64,000 bases of DNA from Bradyrhizobium arachidis (GCF_015291705.1 NZ_CP030050.1:7874001-7938000); one strand, 5' to 3'. Counted from the first letter of the stretch, positions 10,464-19,064 are shown. The notes: generated from the sequence alone by a model not told the origin. Numbers and translations are program-made.

Positions 10464-10813
10464 TTGTTGTAGATCATGACCGGCCTGATCTCGATCGACC
10501 CGTCCCGCGCGTTGGGAATGCCCGCGGCAAGCGTGATCGCGGCGTCGAGATCCTTGGCTTCGACCAGATAATAGCCGCCGAGCTGCTCGCGCGTTTCCGC
10601 AAACGGGCCGTCGGTCGTGAGAGTCTTGCCCTCGCGCACGCGCACGGTCGTCGCCGTGGTCGTCGGCTGAAGGCCGTCGCCGGCCTTGAAATGGCCGCTC
10701 TGGACGATGGACTGCGTGTAGGTGCCGTACTCCGCCGAGATCTTCTGGCGGGCCTCGGGGCTCATCTTGCTCAGTTCCGCTTCGCTCCGGTAGATCAGCA
10801 GCAGATATTGCAT
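10460..10813 (-). CDS. YCII-related DGPF-domain protein, partner of the ECF42 sigma factor
   Basis: Small 117-residue protein of the YCII/DGPF family (ferredoxin-like fold). The diagnostic DGPFAETREQLGGYYLVE stretch lies at about 71-88, and the N terminus MQYLLLIY is typical. Such genes are the standard neighbours and proposed targets of ECF42 sigma factors; the biochemical role is unknown. It is the promoter-proximal gene of the two-gene minus-strand operon. The start is supported by an upstream purine-rich AACAGGAG-like site. Confidence 0.88.
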   Translation of the reverse strand: MQYLLLIYRSEAELSKMSPEARQKISAEYGTYTQSIVQSGHFKAGDGLQPTTTATTVRVREGKTLTTDGPFAETREQLGGYYLVEAKDLDAAITLAAGIPNARDGSIEIRPVMIYNK

Positions 10814-10961
10814 TGCTTAACTCCTGTTGTCGTGGGGATCACCGACATCCAGTCGAACGGGGCCGGCGCCAAACGACATCTTCAGGATAAATTATTTGGC
10901 CACGGCGCGCGCGGCGATATCGGCTTGACGGAACCGTCACAAATGCCCCATGCGTTACCAG

Positions 10962-11388
10962 TCAGTCGGCCGGACGGCCGCTCCGGCAGGTGCCGAAAGG
11001 CCGCCGGGGAGGAAAGTCCGGGCTCCCTTGACATGCGGTGCCGGATAACGTCCGGCGGGGGCAACCCCAGGGAAAGTGCCACAGAGAACGAACCGCCCGC
11101 CTTCGCCCCTTCGGGGCTTCGGCGAGGTAAGGGTGAAAAGGTGCGGTAAGAGCGCACCGCGGGTCCGGCAACGGAGCCGGCATGGCAAACCCCACCGGGA
11201 GCAAAACCGAATAGGGACGGCGTAGCGGGCTGTTCGCGCAAGCGATAACGCCGCGGGGCGATGTCAGGCCCGCCGTCCGGGTAGGTTGCTCGAGGCCATG
11301 TGCAAACATGGTCCCAGAGGAATGGCCGTCACGTATCGTTCGCGCAAGCGGACGGTGCCCTACAGAACCCGGCTTACAGGCCGGCTGA
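10962..11388 (+). ncRNA. rnpB: RNase P RNA (class A)
   Basis: Catalytic RNA that trims tRNA 5' leaders with RnpA. The universally conserved P4 5' strand GAGGAAAGTCCGGGC is at 11009-11023, and the matching 3' block ACAGAACCCGGCTTACAG at 11362-11379. The P1 helix closes the molecule: 10962-10971 pairs with 11379-11388 over 10 bp with one G-U. This sets the ends to within a few bases and gives about 427 nt, normal for alphaproteobacteria. A TTGACG at 10925-10930 is the best -35 candidate; the -10 is not clear. Confidence 0.97.
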
Positions 11389-11400
11389 TATCTTGCAACG

Positions 11401-11430
11401 AGGGGTTCGATGCTGACGCATCGGACCCCT
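11401..11430 (+). terminator. rnpB: Probable rnpB terminator hairpin
   Basis: A 12-bp stem, AGGGGTTCGATG with CATCGGACCCCT (one G-U pair), and a six-base loop, begins 12 nt after the RNase P P1 helix. It is followed by CACCATTTTGGG, which has a short T run. Confidence 0.75.
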
Positions 11431-11467
11431 CACCATTTTGGGTAGTGCACGCAGCCGTTCAAACGGT

Positions 11468-11568
11468 GTCATTCCGGGGCTCGCGAAGCGAGAGCCCGGA
11501 ATCCATCGCGCGGCAGAGAATGCGGAGGAATGGATTCCGGGTTCGTGCTGCGCACGCCCCGGAATGAC
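11468..11568. repeat. Intergenic palindromic repeat, 'ATTCCGGGGC' family
   Basis: Outer arms GTCATTCCGGGGC (11468-11480) and GCCCCGGAATGAC (11556-11568) are perfect inverted complements, with further internal stems (CTCGCGAAGCGAG, GGATTCCGGG). The same core recurs near 28150-28253 and 60643-60734. It lies between rnpB and the 3' end of the minus-strand hydrolase gene. Confidence 0.85.
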
Positions 11569-11577
11569 GGCTGCGAG

Positions 11578-12303
11578 TCAGGCCACGATCTCGTTCAAGA
11601 CACCCATCAGTGCCTCCGGCGCCGTGACATTCGGCGCGTGGCTGGCGTCGAGCTCGAAATAGCGCCAGCCATCCTCGCTCTTCGCGCGTTTCGCGAATTG
11701 CCCGAACACATCGCCCGGCGGGATGCGTTTGCAGTAGATGTAGCTGCGCGGCATCGACGGCTCGCCACGCTCCAACTTCAGCTTCGTCTCGAAGCATTTG
11801 ATCGACATGTCGACGCGGCGGTCATCGAGCCAGCGGAGATCGGCTTGCGGCGTATCCGCCGGCGGCGGGTTTGGCGGGACACGGTAGCCATCACCTGCGG
11901 CCGCCGCCTTGCGCATCGGCTCGCGGCCGGCGTCGTGCAGGTCGAACAGCGACTGGCCGTCGCGCGGTACGAAGGCGTCGAGATAGATCAGCTGCGATAC
12001 ATATCCGCGCGCACGATCGGCGACACCGGTTGCGACCATGCCGCCATAGCTGTGCCCCAGCAGCACGACATCGCGAAAGTCCTCGAACTTGATGACGTTC
12101 AGAATGTCCTGGATATGCGTCTCGAGATCGACTGCGGGACTGGCGAGATGTTCGCGCTCGCCGAGCCCGGTATAGGTCGGCGCCACCAGGCGGTGACCGG
12201 CCTGTGCCATCAGCGGATGCATCTTCTTCCAGGACCATCCGCCGGACCATGCGCCATGACAGAGCAGAAAAATCTTCGAGCGTCCGGCCATCTGCATTTC
12301 CAT
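11578..12303 (-). CDS. Alpha/beta hydrolase (esterase / hydroxynitrile-lyase-like)
   Basis: Serine hydrolase of 241 residues from the ATG at 12303; a longer frame to 12357 has no family support. The oxyanion region LLCHGAWSGGWSW is near the N terminus. The nucleophile elbow GHSYGG gives Ser85, and the catalytic His is about residue 222 in DASHAPN. This pattern matches the plant methylesterase/hydroxynitrile-lyase-like subgroup common in soil bacteria. Substrate unknown. It stands alone between repeats and the DUF983 gene. Confidence 0.82.
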   Translation of the reverse strand: MEMQMAGRSKIFLLCHGAWSGGWSWKKMHPLMAQAGHRLVAPTYTGLGEREHLASPAVDLETHIQDILNVIKFEDFRDVVLLGHSYGGMVATGVADRARGYVSQLIYLDAFVPRDGQSLFDLHDAGREPMRKAAAAGDGYRVPPNPPPADTPQADLRWLDDRRVDMSIKCFETKLKLERGEPSMPRSYIYCKRIPPGDVFGQFAKRAKSEDGWRYFELDASHAPNVTAPEALMGVLNEIVA

Positions 12304-12364
12304 CGTTAGTGTCGGTACGATGGAGTGTAGTGGTGGGTCGCACCAAGTAAAATTCACGACCGCT

Positions 12365-12796
12365 TCAGGCGGCGCGCCGGTCCTTCACAAGTACCGGAGC
12401 GAACTCGGTGGCTTCGCGCCGCAGCTTGGCCGCCTCGAAGCCGTGCATCCCGAGCTGCCATTGCAGGCCGACGATGGCGCCCTTGGTCGGCTGCAAGAGC
12501 GCGAGCGAGGCGAACAGCGTCACGGGCAGCCACACCGCCAGTTGCAGCCAGACCGGCGGCGCATAGGCGGTCTCGATCGCAAGGATCGCCGGCACCACGA
12601 GATGGCCGACCACGACCATCACGAGATAGGCGGGGAAATCGTCGGCGCGCTGGTGGAACAGCTCCTCGCCGCAATGATCGCAGCTATCGGCGACCTTCAG
12701 GAAGCGCCCGAACATATGTCCTTCGCCGCAGTTCGGGCACTTGCCGCGAAAACCGCGCCACATCGCCTTTGCCAGAGAAACTGAACCGGTCGTCAT
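12365..12796 (-). CDS. DUF983 membrane protein with zinc ribbon
   Basis: 143-residue protein with two CxxC pairs near the N terminus (CPNCGEGHMF and CDHCGEEL), a conserved RADDFPAY segment and two membrane helices (about residues 50-70 and 80-100). This is the DUF983 layout; function unknown, sometimes found near respiratory genes. I chose the ATG at 12796 because AAGAGG lies 7 nt upstream; an ATG at 12826 would overlap the repeat operator. It is divergent from the MocR-type gene. Confidence 0.85.
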   Translation of the reverse strand: MTTGSVSLAKAMWRGFRGKCPNCGEGHMFGRFLKVADSCDHCGEELFHQRADDFPAYLVMVVVGHLVVPAILAIETAYAPPVWLQLAVWLPVTLFASLALLQPTKGAIVGLQWQLGMHGFEAAKLRREATEFAPVLVKDRRAA

Positions 12797-12820
12797 GACG
12801 AAACCTCTTCCGTTTTGCTG

Positions 12821-12881
12821 ATCCATACAATACTATCTTGCATCCATACATTCAAAGGATATGGGCCTAAATTGCATGGAT
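12821..12881. promoter_or_regulatory. Candidate MocR operator: direct repeats of ATCCATACA
   Basis: Two identical copies of ATCCATACA start at 12821 and 12842, 21 bp (two helical turns) apart. A third, inverted and one-mismatch copy, TGCATGGAT, is at 12873-12881. MocR/GabR/PdxR-type regulators are known to bind direct repeats in divergent promoters. The site lies between the DUF983 gene and the MocR gene, so control of both is likely, but this is inference. Confidence 0.55.
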
Positions 12882-14246
12882 TGGACTCCTACAATCTCCG
12901 AGCTGAGCGGGCCGCGCTACCAGCGCATCGTCGAGGCCATGGAAGCCGACATCGCCGCCGGCCGGCTGGTGCGCGGCCAGCAGCTGCCGACTCAGCGCGC
13001 GCTGGCCAAAGCGCTCGGCATCGATCTCACCACGGTGACGCGCGCCTATACCGAGGCGCGGCGCCGCGGCATCATGGAAGCGCGCGTCGGACAAGGCTCG
13101 TTCGTGTCGGAGACCAGCGCGCGCCGCGCGGTCGACCTGCCGCATCCCGTCGCGATCGACCTCTCGATGAACGTGCCGCCGCATCCGCTGGAGGCACAGC
13201 TCGACGAGCGCATCATTGCGGGAATGGAAGCTCTCCGCGCGCAATCGGGCCTGACCGCGTTCCTGAACTACCAGCCGCCCAGCGGCAGCGCGCATGAGCG
13301 CGAGGTCGCTGCACGCTGGATGCGCGCACGCGTGCCGCACGCCCATGCCGACAGGCTGGTGATCTTTCCCGGCGCGCAGACCATCCTGTTCAACCTGCTG
13401 GCTCATCTGGCGCGGCCCGGCGATGTCGTGCTCACCGAGGCCCTCACCTTCCCCGGCATCAAGGCGGCCGCGGCGCGGCTCGGCGTCAAGCTCGTCAGTG
13501 TCGCCATGGATGACGGCGGCCTCCTGCCCGATGCGCTGGCAAAGGCTTGCCGCACGCACAGCCCGAGGGCCGTCTATCTCATCCCGACACTGCACAATCC
13601 GACCACCGCGACGCTTGCCCCCGAGCGCCGTGACGCCATCGCCAAGATCATCCGCGATGCCGATACGATTCTGATCGAGGATGATGCCTACGGCCTGCTC
13701 GACCGCTCGGCATCGCCGATCGCAAACCTCATTCCCGAGCGGACGTATCTCGCAACGACGCTGTCAAAATGCATCGCGCCGGCGCTGCGCGTCGCTTATC
13801 TCGTGACGCCCGATAACGACGCGCAGCTTCAGATGCGCAGCTCCTTGCAGGCGACCGTGCAGATGCCGGCGCCGCTGATGGTCGCGCTGGTGACGCACTG
13901 GATCGAGACCGGCATTGCCGACCGGATCATCACCGCGATCCGCAACGAAGCCGTCGGACGCCAGCAACTGGCGCAGCGGGCGCTGAAAGGTTTCCAATTC
14001 CTGGCCAAGCCCGCCGCCCATCATCTGTGGCTGCGGCTCCCGGACGGCCGCCCCGACATCGCGGCGCATCTGTTGCGCAACGGACTTGCGGTGGTCGCCG
14101 GCGATGCCTTCACCGTGGACGGTATGCCGCCGCATGCCGCGCGCGTCTCGCTGGGCGCGGCGCGCAACAGGGCGGAATTGACGGAGGCGTTGCGCATCCT
14201 GGTCGGCGCGCTGCACAAGCCCGCCGACACCAGGCAGATCGTCTAG
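12876..14246 (+). CDS. MocR-family GntR/aminotransferase transcriptional regulator
   Basis: Chimeric regulator: an N-terminal GntR winged helix (about residues 10-75, with LPTQRALAKALGIDLTTVTRAY) joined to a fold type I aminotransferase domain (about 110-450). HNPTTATL, EDDAYGLL and the PLP-lysine segment TTLSKCIAPALR are visible. These proteins use PLP or an amino-compound ligand to control nearby genes. The ATG at 12876 gives the usual MDWTPTISEL start. An ATG at 12861 has AAAGGA directly against it, too close for good initiation. It may control the divergent DUF983 gene through the repeats at 12821-12881. Confidence 0.9.
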   Translation: MDWTPTISELSGPRYQRIVEAMEADIAAGRLVRGQQLPTQRALAKALGIDLTTVTRAYTEARRRGIMEARVGQGSFVSETSARRAVDLPHPVAIDLSMNVPPHPLEAQLDERIIAGMEALRAQSGLTAFLNYQPPSGSAHEREVAARWMRARVPHAHADRLVIFPGAQTILFNLLAHLARPGDVVLTEALTFPGIKAAAARLGVKLVSVAMDDGGLLPDALAKACRTHSPRAVYLIPTLHNPTTATLAPERRDAIAKIIRDADTILIEDDAYGLLDRSASPIANLIPERTYLATTLSKCIAPALRVAYLVTPDNDAQLQMRSSLQATVQMPAPLMVALVTHWIETGIADRIITAIRNEAVGRQQLAQRALKGFQFLAKPAAHHLWLRLPDGRPDIAAHLLRNGLAVVAGDAFTVDGMPPHAARVSLGAARNRAELTEALRILVGALHKPADTRQIV

Positions 14247-14250
14247 GCGT

Positions 14251-14514
14251 TCATTGCTGATGGTGACGGCGATGGCGCGGGTGCACCACCGGCGCAACGG
14301 CCGACGGATAGGCCGCATAGGCATTGCTCGGCATTCCCTGCTGGCCAAGTGCCGCACGTGCTGCGGGCGTGAGCTGGCCGCCATTGAGCACATCGCGGTC
14401 GGGATGTGCGGCCTGATAGGCCGCGGGCTCCGAAAACTGTGCCTGCGCCAAGGTCGGCATCAAGGCCATCGCCGACAGCAGCGCGGCCGAGATGGCCACC
14501 TTCGTGCAGGTCAT
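14251..14514 (-). CDS. Small secreted protein of unknown function
   Basis: 87 residues from the ATG at 14514, which has GGAG 7 nt upstream. The upstream in-frame ATG at 14520 is too close to that site. A signal peptide with cleavage after ALAQA (about residue 24) precedes a short mature chain of about 60 residues ending in a His/Arg/Gln-rich tail (HPRHRRHHQQ). I do not recognise the family; the His-rich end could bind metal, but nothing else supports this. Confidence 0.7.
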   Translation of the reverse strand: MTCTKVAISAALLSAMALMPTLAQAQFSEPAAYQAAHPDRDVLNGGQLTPAARAALGQQGMPSNAYAAYPSAVAPVVHPRHRRHHQQ

Positions 14515-14742
14515 GATCATGCTCCATCATCTAAACGGGGAACAGGCCGATCGAAGCGCACTTTGCGTCGGGAGGCCCCCAATTGAAGTACGACCACCAT
14601 GTAGGCCCGGCTTCCGCGAGCGCCCGCCACCGGCGATCACGCTTGCGTGCGGTTTTGAAATTGACCGCCCCGGCTGCGGCTGTGCTATGCGGGCAGTGGC
14701 GATCAACAATCCGGCATCGCCCATTGCAACAAGGACAATCCG

Positions 14743-15486
14743 TTGGAAACGCTCACCTACGTGCTGCTGCTGTTCGGCGCGCTGGCCGGAGGCTTCGTCT
14801 CGGGGCTGGCCGGATTCGGCACGGCGCTGATGGCGCTCGGCATCTGGCTCTACGTGCTGCCGCCCTCGCTCGCGGTGCCCCTGGTGCTGATCTGCTCGGT
14901 GATCGCGCAGACCTCGACGCTGCCGTCGATGTGGAAGAGTTTTGACCTGTCGCTGGTCTGGCCATTCCTGATCGGAGGATTGATCGGCGTGCCGCTCGGC
15001 ACCATGATGGTCGCTTCCGCCGATCCCAAAGTGTTTAAGCTGAGCGTCGGCGTGCTGATCCTGATCTTTTCATCGGCGCTCTACCTGAACAAGAGACCGC
15101 TCGCCGTCAAATTCGGCGGCCGCATCGCCGACGGCGCGATCGGATTTGCCGGCGGCATTTTGGGCGGCCTCGCCGGACTGTCCGGGCCGCTGCCGATCCT
15201 GTGGGCCAATATCCGCGGCTGGAACAAGCATGAGCGGCGCGGCATCTTCCAGCTCTTCAATTTCACCGTGCTCGCAGCCGCGCTGGTGTTGCAGACCGCC
15301 TCGGGTCTCGTTGCATTCAAGGTGGTCTGGCTCGCAGCCGTCGCCTTTCCGGGCACGCTGATCGGCGCATGGGCCGGCGCCCGCGTCTATCACGCGCTGA
15401 ACGACAAGCACTTTGGCGACGTCGTGCTCGGCCTGTTGTTCCTGTCGGGCCTGACGCTCGTCTGGAACAGCATTGGCGCAATTTAG
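14743..15486 (+). CDS. TauE/SafE family sulfite/anion exporter (DUF81)
   Basis: 247-residue polytopic membrane protein with about eight hydrophobic spans. Two repeated halves each carry the glycine-rich family motif (GGFVSGLAGFGTALMALG and GFAGGILGGLAGLSGPLPILW). TauE/SafE proteins export sulfite, sulfoacetate or related anions. Translation appears to start at TTG (14743), with AAGGAC about 7 nt upstream; no suitable ATG is nearby. No sulfur genes adjoin it, so the substrate is open. Confidence 0.88.
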   Translation: METLTYVLLLFGALAGGFVSGLAGFGTALMALGIWLYVLPPSLAVPLVLICSVIAQTSTLPSMWKSFDLSLVWPFLIGGLIGVPLGTMMVASADPKVFKLSVGVLILIFSSALYLNKRPLAVKFGGRIADGAIGFAGGILGGLAGLSGPLPILWANIRGWNKHERRGIFQLFNFTVLAAALVLQTASGLVAFKVVWLAAVAFPGTLIGAWAGARVYHALNDKHFGDVVLGLLFLSGLTLVWNSIGAI

Positions 15487-15566
15487 CTTGCGGCCTTGTT
15501 CGCGGCGAGCGCCATCCCCACGGCGCCGCAAGTGAGCTGGAGCCGTGGGCAGGTCACAAGTCGCCG

Positions 15567-16973
15567 CTAAGCGGGCTCACGCACGGGAGGCGCGACCGGT
15601 CGAGCCTCCGCCTGCCCGGACGCCGCCTCCTTCAGCGGCAGGGCAAGGCGCTTCGTAAACTCGCGGCGCAGCAGCCATACGTTCAAGGCCGCCTGCAGCG
15701 TGGTCGTCACGATCGACAAATACCAGACGTGCTCCATCCGGAAGCCCGGCCATGTCGAGAGCCAGATCGACGGCAGCGAATAGGTGAGGACCCGTATTGC
15801 CGAGGTCCACAACACCGGCTTGGTGTTGCCCAGCCCCTGAAACATGCTGGAGCAGGTGAAGATCAGCGCCTGCGCCACCATGTTGAGCGAGATGATGCGC
15901 ACAAACAGCGAGGCAACCGCCATCGTCTCCGGGTCGTTCGAGAAACCGGTCAGCAACAGACCCGGCGCGGCCTGCGCGAGTATCAGGAAAACGATCGTCA
16001 CGGCAGTCGCGACCAGCGCAGCCTTGACGAAGGTCTCACGCACCCGCGCACCATTGCCGGCACCGAAATTCTGGCCGGCGATCGGCCCTGCGGCGAGGGC
16101 GACGGCGAGCGCCGGCATCTGGATCAGGCCGAGGACACGCGTCCCGATGCCAAATCCTGCCTGCGCCGCCGGGCCGAAAATGCTGAGCACATAATAACCC
16201 ACGCCCATGATGATGAAGACCATCACGAACTCGCCGCCGGCCGGCAGGCCGACATTGAGGATCCGCTTCCAGTGCCGAAGCTGCGGCCGCCACTGCGCCG
16301 GATCGAAGACGACATAGCGCTCGACCTTGCGGAAATGGACCAGCAGCATCAGGACGCCGATGGCGACCGCGATCGAACTCGCCAGCCCGGCGCCGGCGAC
16401 GCCGAGCGCGTGGCCGGTGCCCCAGCCCGAGATCAGAACCGGCGCCAGTGCGATGTTGATCGCGACCGCGACGGCCCGCACCAGCATCGCGGGGCGCACG
16501 ATGCCGGTGGCGCGCATCGCGGAGGCCAGCACCTGCATGGCGAATTCCAGCGCGAGCGCCGGCATGAACCACAACAGGTATGTGGTCCCCGCTTCGATCG
16601 TGGCCTGGTCCGCGGCGACCGAACGCATGTAGAGGCGCGACAGCGCCGCGCCCATGACCAGGGTCAATAGGCCGAACAGCAACGACATCGCGATCGCCTG
16701 GTTGAAGATCAGATTGGCATCGTGCCGATCCTTGCGTCCCACGGCATGCGCGACCAGCGCCACCGTGCCGACGCCGAGCACCTGCAACAGCGCGTTGACG
16801 AGAAAGCCGGCATTGCCGGCCGCGGCGACGCCCGCCACCGCCGCTTCGCCGAGACCAGAGACGAAGTACAGATCGACCAGCTGGCAGATCATGATCGTGA
16901 CCATGCCGAGCATGATCGGCGGGGCCATGGCCAGGATATGTCTCACGATGGAGCCGTGCGTCAGGTCTTTCAT
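15567..16973 (-). CDS. MATE family multidrug efflux transporter
   Basis: 468 residues with about twelve membrane helices in two homologous bundles, with MATE-typical segments (PPIMLGMVTIMICQLVDLYFVSGLG at the start, GIGTRVLGLIQMPALAVALAAGPIAGQNFGAG in the second half). It should be an Na+ or H+ antiporter of cationic drugs or metabolites in the inner membrane. It is 64 bp downstream of the ABC exporter gene on the same strand and may be co-transcribed with it. Confidence 0.93.
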   Translation of the reverse strand: MKDLTHGSIVRHILAMAPPIMLGMVTIMICQLVDLYFVSGLGEAAVAGVAAAGNAGFLVNALLQVLGVGTVALVAHAVGRKDRHDANLIFNQAIAMSLLFGLLTLVMGAALSRLYMRSVAADQATIEAGTTYLLWFMPALALEFAMQVLASAMRATGIVRPAMLVRAVAVAINIALAPVLISGWGTGHALGVAGAGLASSIAVAIGVLMLLVHFRKVERYVVFDPAQWRPQLRHWKRILNVGLPAGGEFVMVFIIMGVGYYVLSIFGPAAQAGFGIGTRVLGLIQMPALAVALAAGPIAGQNFGAGNGARVRETFVKAALVATAVTIVFLILAQAAPGLLLTGFSNDPETMAVASLFVRIISLNMVAQALIFTCSSMFQGLGNTKPVLWTSAIRVLTYSLPSIWLSTWPGFRMEHVWYLSIVTTTLQAALNVWLLRREFTKRLALPLKEAASGQAEARPVAPPVREPA

Positions 16974-17037
16974 GTCATTCCATCCTCTGGCGGCGTGGCT
17001 GGCGATCGTCAGTCAGCCACGCGCCATTGCACTTCCT

Positions 17038-18837
17038 TCACTCCGCTGCCGCGACGTGCCCGAGCTCCACCACCTGGCGCTCGAACAGGCCGCGATAGAT
17101 GCCGCCCGGCTTGCCCGCGAGCATGGCATGGGTGCCTTGCTCGACGATCTCGCCACGGTCGAACACCAGGATCCGATCGAGGCTCCTCACCGTCGACAGC
17201 CGGTGCGCGATCACGATCGAGGTGCGGCCCTTCATCAGCCGCTCCATCGCCTGCTGGATCAGCGCCTCCGATTCCGAATCGAGGCTCGAGGTCGCCTCGT
17301 CCAGGATCAGCACCGGCGCATCCGCCAGGAAGGCACGCGCCAGCGCCACGCGCTGCCGCTCGCCGCCCGACAATTTCACGCCGCGCTCGCCGACCAGCGT
17401 GCCGTAGCCCTTCGGCAGGCGCAGGATGAAGTCGTGCGCATTGGCGAGCCGCGCCGCCTGCTCGATCGCTTCCAGGCTGGCGCCGGGCCGGCCATAGGCA
17501 ATGTTCTCGGCGAGCGAGCGGTGGAACAGGATCGGCTCCTGCTGCACGATCGCGATCTGGCTGCGCAGCGATTGCTGCGTCGCCAGCGCGATGTCCTGCT
17601 CGTCGATCAGCACACGACCACCGGAGACGTCATAGAGCCGCTGCACCAGCTTGACGAAGGTCGTCTTGCCGGAGCCGGAGCGGCCGACCAGGCCGACGCG
17701 CTCGCCGGCGCGGATCGTGACCGACAGTCCGTCGTATAGCGGCGCGCGATGGCCGCCATAGAGGAACGTGACGTCATCGAACACGATCTCGCCGCCCTCG
17801 ATCGCGATCGGCCGGGCGCCCGCGGCATCGACGATCCCGATCGGCTCGTCATGGATCGCCACGAGTTCGTCCATGTCGTTCACGGCACGCTGGAGGTTGT
17901 TGATGTGCATGCCGACGTCGCGCAGATAGGCGTGGATGACGTAATAGCTCGTCAGCACATAGGTGACGTCGCCGGGCGAGGCGTGCCCGTACATCCACAG
18001 CAGCACCGAGCCGCCGATCACCGACGCCCGCAGGCACAGCAGCAGCGCAAGCTGCGCCATGGCGGTGTAGTTGTAGCGGAACCAGGTCCGCCGCACCCGA
18101 ACGCGCCAGCGGCTGATGACGCGGGCGAGCCGCGTATCCTCGCGTAGCTCCGCGCCGAAGGATTTCACCACGGCGTTGCAGGTCAACGCATCCGCCAGCG
18201 TGCCGCCGACCTTGGTGTCCCAGGCGTTGGAGACGCGCGCGGCCGGCGCGATGTACCGCGTCGAGAACACCACGGTGATGGTGACGTAGAACAGCGCGCC
18301 CACCGCGATCACCGCGCCGAGCGAGGCCCAGTGCAGGCCGATCAGGACCATGGAGCCGATCAGCACCAGCAAAGACGGCGCCAACGCCATCAGGATGGTG
18401 TCGTTGAGCAGGTCGAGCGCCCACATGCCGCGCGTGATCTTGCGCACGGTGGAGCCGGCGAAGGAGTTGGCGTGCCAATCGGTCGAGAAACGCTGCACGC
18501 GCATGAACGCGTCCTGCGCCACCTCCGTCATGGTCTTCAGCGTGAACGGCACGATGGCCTGGAGGCCGATCAGCCGGAGCACCACGGAGACTGCACCGAG
18601 CGCCACGATGGCGCCGAATGCGACCAGCGCGGCGTGGCGCGCATCGAGGTCGGCTGAACCGCGCGTCAACGCATCGACCAGTTGTCCGGAGAAGACCGGC
18701 ATGAACAGGTCGGCGACGGTCGCGCCCAACAGGCCGCCGGCGACGATCAGCGTGCGCCCCGGCTGCTTCAGCCAGTGGCGGAACACGAAGGGCAGCACCA
18801 CGCGTATCGCCGCGGGCTTCTTTGACAAAGCGGTCAT
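17038..18837 (-). CDS. ABC exporter, fused transmembrane and ATPase domains (multidrug/lipid type)
   Basis: Half-transporter of 599 residues: six membrane helices in about 1-330 and a nucleotide-binding domain from about 350. Walker A GRSGSGKTT, Q-loop VQQEPILF, signature LSGGERQRVALARA, Walker B VLILDEATSSLDSE and the switch HRLS are all intact. It would work as a homodimer, or with an unlinked partner, in exporting drugs or lipids. The 5' region holds a small leader ORF and competing hairpins (18846-19064), so expression may be attenuated. MATE lies downstream. Confidence 0.93.
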   Translation of the reverse strand: MTALSKKPAAIRVVLPFVFRHWLKQPGRTLIVAGGLLGATVADLFMPVFSGQLVDALTRGSADLDARHAALVAFGAIVALGAVSVVLRLIGLQAIVPFTLKTMTEVAQDAFMRVQRFSTDWHANSFAGSTVRKITRGMWALDLLNDTILMALAPSLLVLIGSMVLIGLHWASLGAVIAVGALFYVTITVVFSTRYIAPAARVSNAWDTKVGGTLADALTCNAVVKSFGAELREDTRLARVISRWRVRVRRTWFRYNYTAMAQLALLLCLRASVIGGSVLLWMYGHASPGDVTYVLTSYYVIHAYLRDVGMHINNLQRAVNDMDELVAIHDEPIGIVDAAGARPIAIEGGEIVFDDVTFLYGGHRAPLYDGLSVTIRAGERVGLVGRSGSGKTTFVKLVQRLYDVSGGRVLIDEQDIALATQQSLRSQIAIVQQEPILFHRSLAENIAYGRPGASLEAIEQAARLANAHDFILRLPKGYGTLVGERGVKLSGGERQRVALARAFLADAPVLILDEATSSLDSESEALIQQAMERLMKGRTSIVIAHRLSTVRSLDRILVFDRGEIVEQGTHAMLAGKPGGIYRGLFERQVVELGHVAAAE

Positions 18838-18845
18838 GGCATCAT

Positions 18846-18894
18846 CCGGCTGCGTTTGGCGCAGGCCGGCTCCATCGATGGACGCAAGCCGGCC
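18846..18894 (-). promoter_or_regulatory. Competing hairpin arms before the ABC exporter start codon
   Basis: On the minus strand, arm 1 (18883-18894, GGCCGGCTTGCG) can pair with arm 2 (18864-18872, GAGCCGGCC), around a 12-bp palindrome TCCATCGATGGA. Alternatively it can pair with arm 3 (18846-18854, CGCAGCCGG), which abuts the weak ribosome site of the ABC gene (start 18837). Mutually exclusive stems after a leader ORF are the layout of translation attenuators. Pairing was done by eye. Confidence 0.4.
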
Positions 18895-18989
18895 ACGCGG
18901 GCCGAGACGGCGTCACTGAGAACTGATTTTGACTTGGGAAGAGGAGCGATCGGGACGATGTGCCCAATCGAAGCCGGCGGAAAGGGCCT

Positions 18990-19064
18990 CTAACAGGCCG
19001 CGTACATACCGAGCCAGGCGATCATCGAGCGCGGGCGTACGATCTGCGACTGCGACGAAATCAT
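18990..19064 (-). CDS. Possible 24-residue leader peptide upstream of the ABC exporter
   Basis: ATG at 19064 with a strong GGGAGGG ribosome site 6 nt upstream; TAG at 18990-18992. The peptide begins MISSQSQIV and ends WLGMYAAC. It contains Arg10-Pro11-Arg12, an Arg-X-Arg pattern of the type that stalls ribosomes in the presence of macrolides in ErmDL-like leaders. It ends 152 nt before the exporter start, with alternative hairpins between. No protein family is recognised. The strong ribosome site is seen directly; the role is inference. Confidence 0.45.
   Translation of the reverse strand: MISSQSQIVRPRSMIAWLGMYAAC

Noticed and set aside
11468..11568. Idea that the structured intergenic repeats are small RNA or tRNA genes
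   Set aside because: No tRNA features (no TTC arm or CCA), and the same sequences recur at unrelated loci as symmetrical palindromes, which marks dispersed repeats.
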